Source: Stratiolaelaps scimitus
Taxonomy: Eukaryota > Arthropoda > Arachnida > Mesostigmata > Laelapidae
Direction of reading: 5' to 3'
Assembly (NCBI GenBank): GCA_019614645.1
Contig: JABWDB010000002.1
Span: 23,301,501 to 23,365,500 of the forward strand
Length of the DNA stretch: 64,000 bases
Under the pieces are notes generated by a model. That model made no database searches, was not told where the DNA came from, and saw nothing but the letters and a program-made list of their open reading frames with translations. How positions within the stretch are numbered: position 1 is the stretch's first letter; every line of letters starts with the position of its first letter. This document shows, one piece after another, positions 60,301 to 64,000 of the stretch. Made by a program: the position numbers and the translations under genes.

Positions 60301-62745
60301 CCATCTCTGGTACGTCAACTATTTGGTACTTGACAAACGGTTACGAAGCATGTGCTATCTAGTTAAATGGCCAGGGTATTTTCTGAGTCCAACCAGCAAA
60401 AGGAAGTAATTTCTGATACTTTGATGTGTCATTGCCTTACAACAACACTTTGTCCAGTTGAGATAAGGAGTTTCTCGGAATTTCGGCAGCATTAGCCTTA
60501 TGTTTATGTTGATCGGTGGCGTTTAGTTGTTTGAGAGAAAGTGTACATCTGCGTGTAAATATCAATTTCCTATTGAATATAGCACATGTAATGAATGCAA
60601 GTTCCAATGTGAAAAACTCCATCAGTAGGAGCCTATACTATATTTATTGTAATTAAAAGGTGTGGAGAATATTGGCCCGTACGATCTAGCCGATTAGATG
60701 CATGGTGAAGGACAATATCTATATATATATAATATCTGCGTATGGCATCCGGAACGAGCGAGCTTGGGACGAACGGGTAACTGTAAATGTTCATTTCAGT
60801 TCAGTAGCGAAAATGATGATGACGAGATCCTGAGTAGTACGGCACTATTGCATTCAATATAGTACGCTGTCGGCAACTTTGGTCGGTAGTGTCGATACTT
60901 GGCAACAGTTGATGGTAACTAAACGCCCAAAACACATTTCAATTGAGGTAACCGATGCCAGGTACCAACTTCGAAGTATTACTATGCCCACAAAAAACGA
61001 TTGACCCTTCAATACGATTAATTACACAGAACCAGAGAACATGGTGTAGATGTATATCTATATCTATTTAGGCGATTTTACAAAGGTAGCAACTTTGGGG
61101 ACGTACCTACCAACTAGTGCTAATCAAAAAATGAGGCAGTAACGTTGACGCTTACATCGAGCGTTTATGGATGTTAATCCGCAACTTTTTACATATCAAA
61201 GTGGGCATTCTATTTAAAATACATTTTTCAATAACGGCCGGCAATATCTTGCATCGCTTCAATATCATATATAACCGAACCATACATAACCAGAAGCATG
61301 CTGTGTCATGCAAACAACGCTTTAATCAAACACACTAATCAAACGGAACGTCCATTGAATGAACGTATTCAAATCCATTGCGTTCTGTTCGGTTCAGCAG
61401 CGGTCCTTTTCGAGCAGCAGCAAAGGTTGAGGTTTACTTCCTGCCCGCTTAGCACACCTGCATATCTATGATATAACGGATATGTAATATCGGGTAAAAT
61501 ACGAGAGACCTACATTACATGAATAATAATAATAATACTATTACAACTTCTACTGCTATAACTGGTGTTGATGGTGGTGGTGTTCACTTGATGGTCTATC
61601 AGTTGTCTAACGCTGGTAGCGTTAATGCCTGATGCGTTGACAACACACGCACACACACACATACATGTAAGTAAGGATATATTGGTATTAGGCGCAGGAC
61701 AATTCGTTGGTACGACCCCACAAGACACGCGTTGTGATCTAGTTCACATTTAGACAATCGCCTAATTCATTGACAGCTTGTGATAACACAATGAGAAGAC
61801 ACCTGGCTGGGCCCCGCATTTGTTGGTACTATAATTGTTCACTCTATGCTCCGCAACACCTACATATAGGAGTCGTTGGAGCGACCCAAGGCGATCACAG
61901 GAAATAGCATCTAATCTACCCAACACAGCGGTGGTACCATCAAACGCAGGACATCTATAATGGGTCGCATCAACGAGTGTCAACTTCAGCACACATAGCC
62001 ATATACGATCTTGCTTACACTAGCATCGACGCTGTTTGGCTACAAATAGTAGCTGATATCTAATGTTGAATGTTAGGATTGCTACACTTGGTATCACTGA
62101 CAACCATGCTTTCGTATTGTTCAAGCGCTCACTGCACCGGACAGATAATCAGGATATTCGATAAGTATGGGTAATTATTACCTTTAACGAGATGCTAGCG
62201 GGACCGCTGTAGTGTGCTATTAGTTATTTCATAGGTCAGATCATTACTGAAGCTAGGCTAATTTATAACTAATCCAGCTCGATACATAATCCTTAGAATA
62301 AAATACAAGTCGGGCAATATTGACTTTTGCAAAAGATATTCGTTCATAAATGGGAAGGCATTTGAAATGAATGGAAATTACGAATGAGTTAAGCTCAATA
62401 TATATATATTTTTTTCTAGTTGTTTTGGCTTATCTAGATAGGTAAACATATCGACAGCAAGGGCAAGACGCGGGTTGGAAAGGCTTCAGGGTATTTTCGC
62501 ACCGCTATTTCTACAGGACGACGACTACGACTCAGATAGCTGAGAGCTGGCGGATGCTACCGCCCATTGCAAAGTCGTTTTTAAACTCACAGTTAGACAC
62601 GAGCTGGCACACGCAGTCTATTTGGACAAAAAGGCATTATCTCATTACAGTAGTGCAGCTACCAGACTACATCACTAACTGATACGAGCTAACACTAGAG
62701 AGACAAAATAAATCGATTCAATAATTAGTGTCGTTAATGCAAACG
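57352..62745. other. Gene-poor stretch between the Tc1-type element and phosphoglycerate dehydrogenase
   Basis: A (CAA)n run lies at 57631-57652, TA arrays at 59245-59271 and about 60717-60731, and a (CA)-rich run near 61648-61662. Frames of 60-90 codons occur at 58574-59023 and 59767-60163 without recognisable content. I see no exon, promoter or element. Confidence 0.48.
59245..59271. repeat. (TA)n microsatellite, 27 bp
   Basis: Uninterrupted AT repeat. Confidence 0.96.
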
Positions 62746-62749
62746 TTAT

Positions 62750-63054
62750 TTTATTGATTTTTGATTCCCTGTTACCGACCTATGTCATCAGATCCAAATT
62801 GGCCACCTTCATTTGAAAGATGAGCACTATGTACACCAGTGCGTTGGCACTTCAGCGTAGGATACTGCATCAATTGTATTATTTACAAACACACATCCCT
62901 GTCCTTCAATAAAGTGGTCTGGCAGTACGCCTTTGGCCTGCGAGTTTGATATACCAGTAGTCAATTCCCGCGGCACTTGTAAATGACGCTCGCGGTACCG
63001 ACAGGCCTCTTCTCTATCTACGTATCTATCGGGTGTGCATAGAGATGGAGGAAT
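62750..63054 (-). promoter_or_regulatory. Phosphoglycerate dehydrogenase 3' UTR with candidate poly(A) signals
   Basis: An AATAAA on the minus strand at 62750-62755 would give a 3' UTR of about 300 bases. A second AATAAA (63054-63059) overlaps the stop codon itself; if used it would leave almost no 3' UTR. Which one is used cannot be told from sequence. Nothing else recognisable lies in this stretch. Confidence 0.5.
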
Positions 63055-63807
63055 TTATTTCGCCGGCTGGTTAACAGCTCCCCAGATCTTTTCGCCCTTC
63101 TTGAGCGCCACAAACTGCTCCGAGATTTCGATAGCGACACGCGACTGAGCCTCCTTCGTATTGGCGCCGAGATGCGGAGTGCAGATGACCTTCGGGTGGG
63201 CGATGAACGCCGTGTTCTTGGGCGGCTCATCCTCGAAGACGTCGAAACCCGCACCGGTCGCCTGACCCGACTCGAGAGCGGCAAGTAGATCATTCTCGTT
63301 GACAATGCCGCCGCGTGCGCAATTGACAATCTTCACGCCCTTCTTGCATTTGGCCAGCGTAGCGGCGTTAATGAGATCCTTCGTTTGTGGAATGAGTGGG
63401 GTATGCACGGTGACGTAGTCGCATTGAGGCCACATTTCGTCGAGGCTCATCGACTGGACGTTGAATTCGGCCGACGCTGAGGCTGGAATGATTGGATCGT
63501 AGCCGATTGTACGCATGCCGAACGCCTGCATGCGGGTGGCCACCTCACGGCCAATACGGCCTAGGCCGACAATTCCTAGCGTCTTCCCATTCAGCTCATT
63601 GCCCATGAACGCTTTACGGTCCCAGCGGCCGGCCTTTAGCGAGGCGCACGCTGCAGCAACGTCACGAGAAAGCGACACAATAAGCGCACAGGTCATCTCA
63701 GCAGCCGCCAACGTATTGCCTCCGGGAGCGTTGATAACCAGCACTCCGCGCGACGTCGCAGCATCGCAGTCGATGTTATCAACACCTGTACCGGCACGGC
63801 CGATTAC
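63055..63807 (-). CDS. PHGDH: D-3-phosphoglycerate dehydrogenase, last coding exon (partial gene)
   Basis: The enzyme oxidises 3-phosphoglycerate to 3-phosphohydroxypyruvate with NAD+, the first step of serine synthesis, in the cytosol. This exon gives 250 residues. It opens with [13 protein letters not shown], just after the substrate-binding part encoded upstream, and runs through the Rossmann domain with NAD motif GLGRIG (exon residues 81-86). The catalytic residues are all present: Arg165 in NCARGG, Glu194 in FEDEPP and His212 in TPHLGA; their spacing (29 and 18) matches human Arg236, Glu265 and His283. It stops after AVNQPAK, so the intervening and ACT regulatory domains of the vertebrate enzyme are absent, as in the roughly 330-residue insect form. 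The exon starts after a CTGCAG acceptor at 63808-63813, in phase 0. A TTG in the intron keeps the frame open but is not a real start. Codons are rich in G/C at third positions. Confidence 0.97.
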   Translation of the reverse strand, partial: VIGRAGTGVDNIDCDAATSRGVLVINAPGGNTLAAAEMTCALIVSLSRDVAAACASLKAGRWDRKAFMGNELNGKTLGIVGLGRIGREVATRMQAFGMRTIGYDPIIPASASAEFNVQSMSLDEMWPQCDYVTVHTPLIPQTKDLINAATLAKCKKGVKIVNCARGGIVNENDLLAALESGQATGAGFDVFEDEPPKNTAFIAHPKVICTPHLGANTKEAQSRVAIEISEQFVALKKGEKIWGAVNQPAK

Positions 63808-64000
63808 CTGCAGAGCAGGCAGACAAACAATCAAGCGAGCAAACGGAACAGAGGAGAGTTAGATAAATTGCCGGTTTAGATAGGGCCGTTGTAGAATAAA
63901 TGGATGGTAGTCATGCGGAAAACTAGTACACTTAGTTAGCGCGGAATAGGAACAATCTTTATGTAAAAAAAACTCTAAAGTAGTGTTCAGTATACTCAGT
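63808..64000 (-). other. Part of the phosphoglycerate dehydrogenase intron before the last exon
   Basis: The conserved protein similarity ends abruptly at 63807, exactly at an AG acceptor (CTGCAG on the minus strand) preceded by a mixed pyrimidine stretch. The remaining bases to the window edge show no further dehydrogenase sequence. The exons for the N-terminal 70-80 residues must lie beyond the right edge. Confidence 0.85.

Noticed and set aside
1..64000. CRISPR array, prophage, bacterial operon, rRNA or tRNA genes
   Set aside because: There are no regularly spaced repeats with unique spacers, no clustered same-strand ORFs with ribosome-binding sites, and no sequence folding as a tRNA or matching rRNA; the DNA is clearly eukaryotic.

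Overview
The window is eukaryotic and almost certainly animal DNA. It is mostly non-coding, carries many long (TA)n, (CT)n and triplet microsatellites, has no operon-like gene packing, and its only firmly recognisable gene is interrupted by an intron. That gene is the 3' end of D-3-phosphoglycerate dehydrogenase, of the short kind without a C-terminal regulatory domain that insects and nematodes have. Together with a Tc1-type transposon and a fossil non-LTR retrotransposon, this suggests an arthropod. A mite or another arachnid would fit, but that is a guess from overall texture and not a demonstrated placement.

Layout. The left edge (about 0.8-1.6 kb, minus strand) holds one or two candidate exons of a PAN/apple-domain protein. 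From 1.6 to 62.7 kb the sequence is intergenic or intronic. It is broken every few kilobases by GC-rich, triplet-repeat-rich blocks (about 7.0-7.7, 13.2-14.1, 16.2-17.2, 19.4-20.5, 21.6-22.1, 23.1-23.9, 25.6-26.3, 27.5-28.2, 33.5-34.1, 43.1-43.5, 45.7-46.8 and 52.2-53.3 kb). Several blocks contain open frames beside good splice signals, so they may be first exons, 5' UTR exons or promoters. None could be tied to a known gene. A decayed reverse transcriptase lies at 18.3-19.3 kb, a possible mariner-like helix-turn-helix fragment at 12.3 kb, a possible tRNA-derived SINE at 44.4 kb and a complete but disabled Tc1-type element at 55.8-57.3 kb. The right end (62.7-64.0 kb, minus strand) is the last exon and 3' UTR of phosphoglycerate dehydrogenase and part of its preceding intron.

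Reliability. Only phosphoglycerate dehydrogenase, the Tc1-type element and the reverse transcriptase fossil are secure. Entries called candidate exon rest on open frame, splice signals and protein-like composition; most open frames here are what random sequence with microsatellites would give. I see no gene cluster, defence system, CRISPR array, tRNA or rRNA gene, and no clearly new biological system. The most unusual things are the near-perfect 230-bp terminal repeats around a dead transposase, and three strong hairpins with no explained function.
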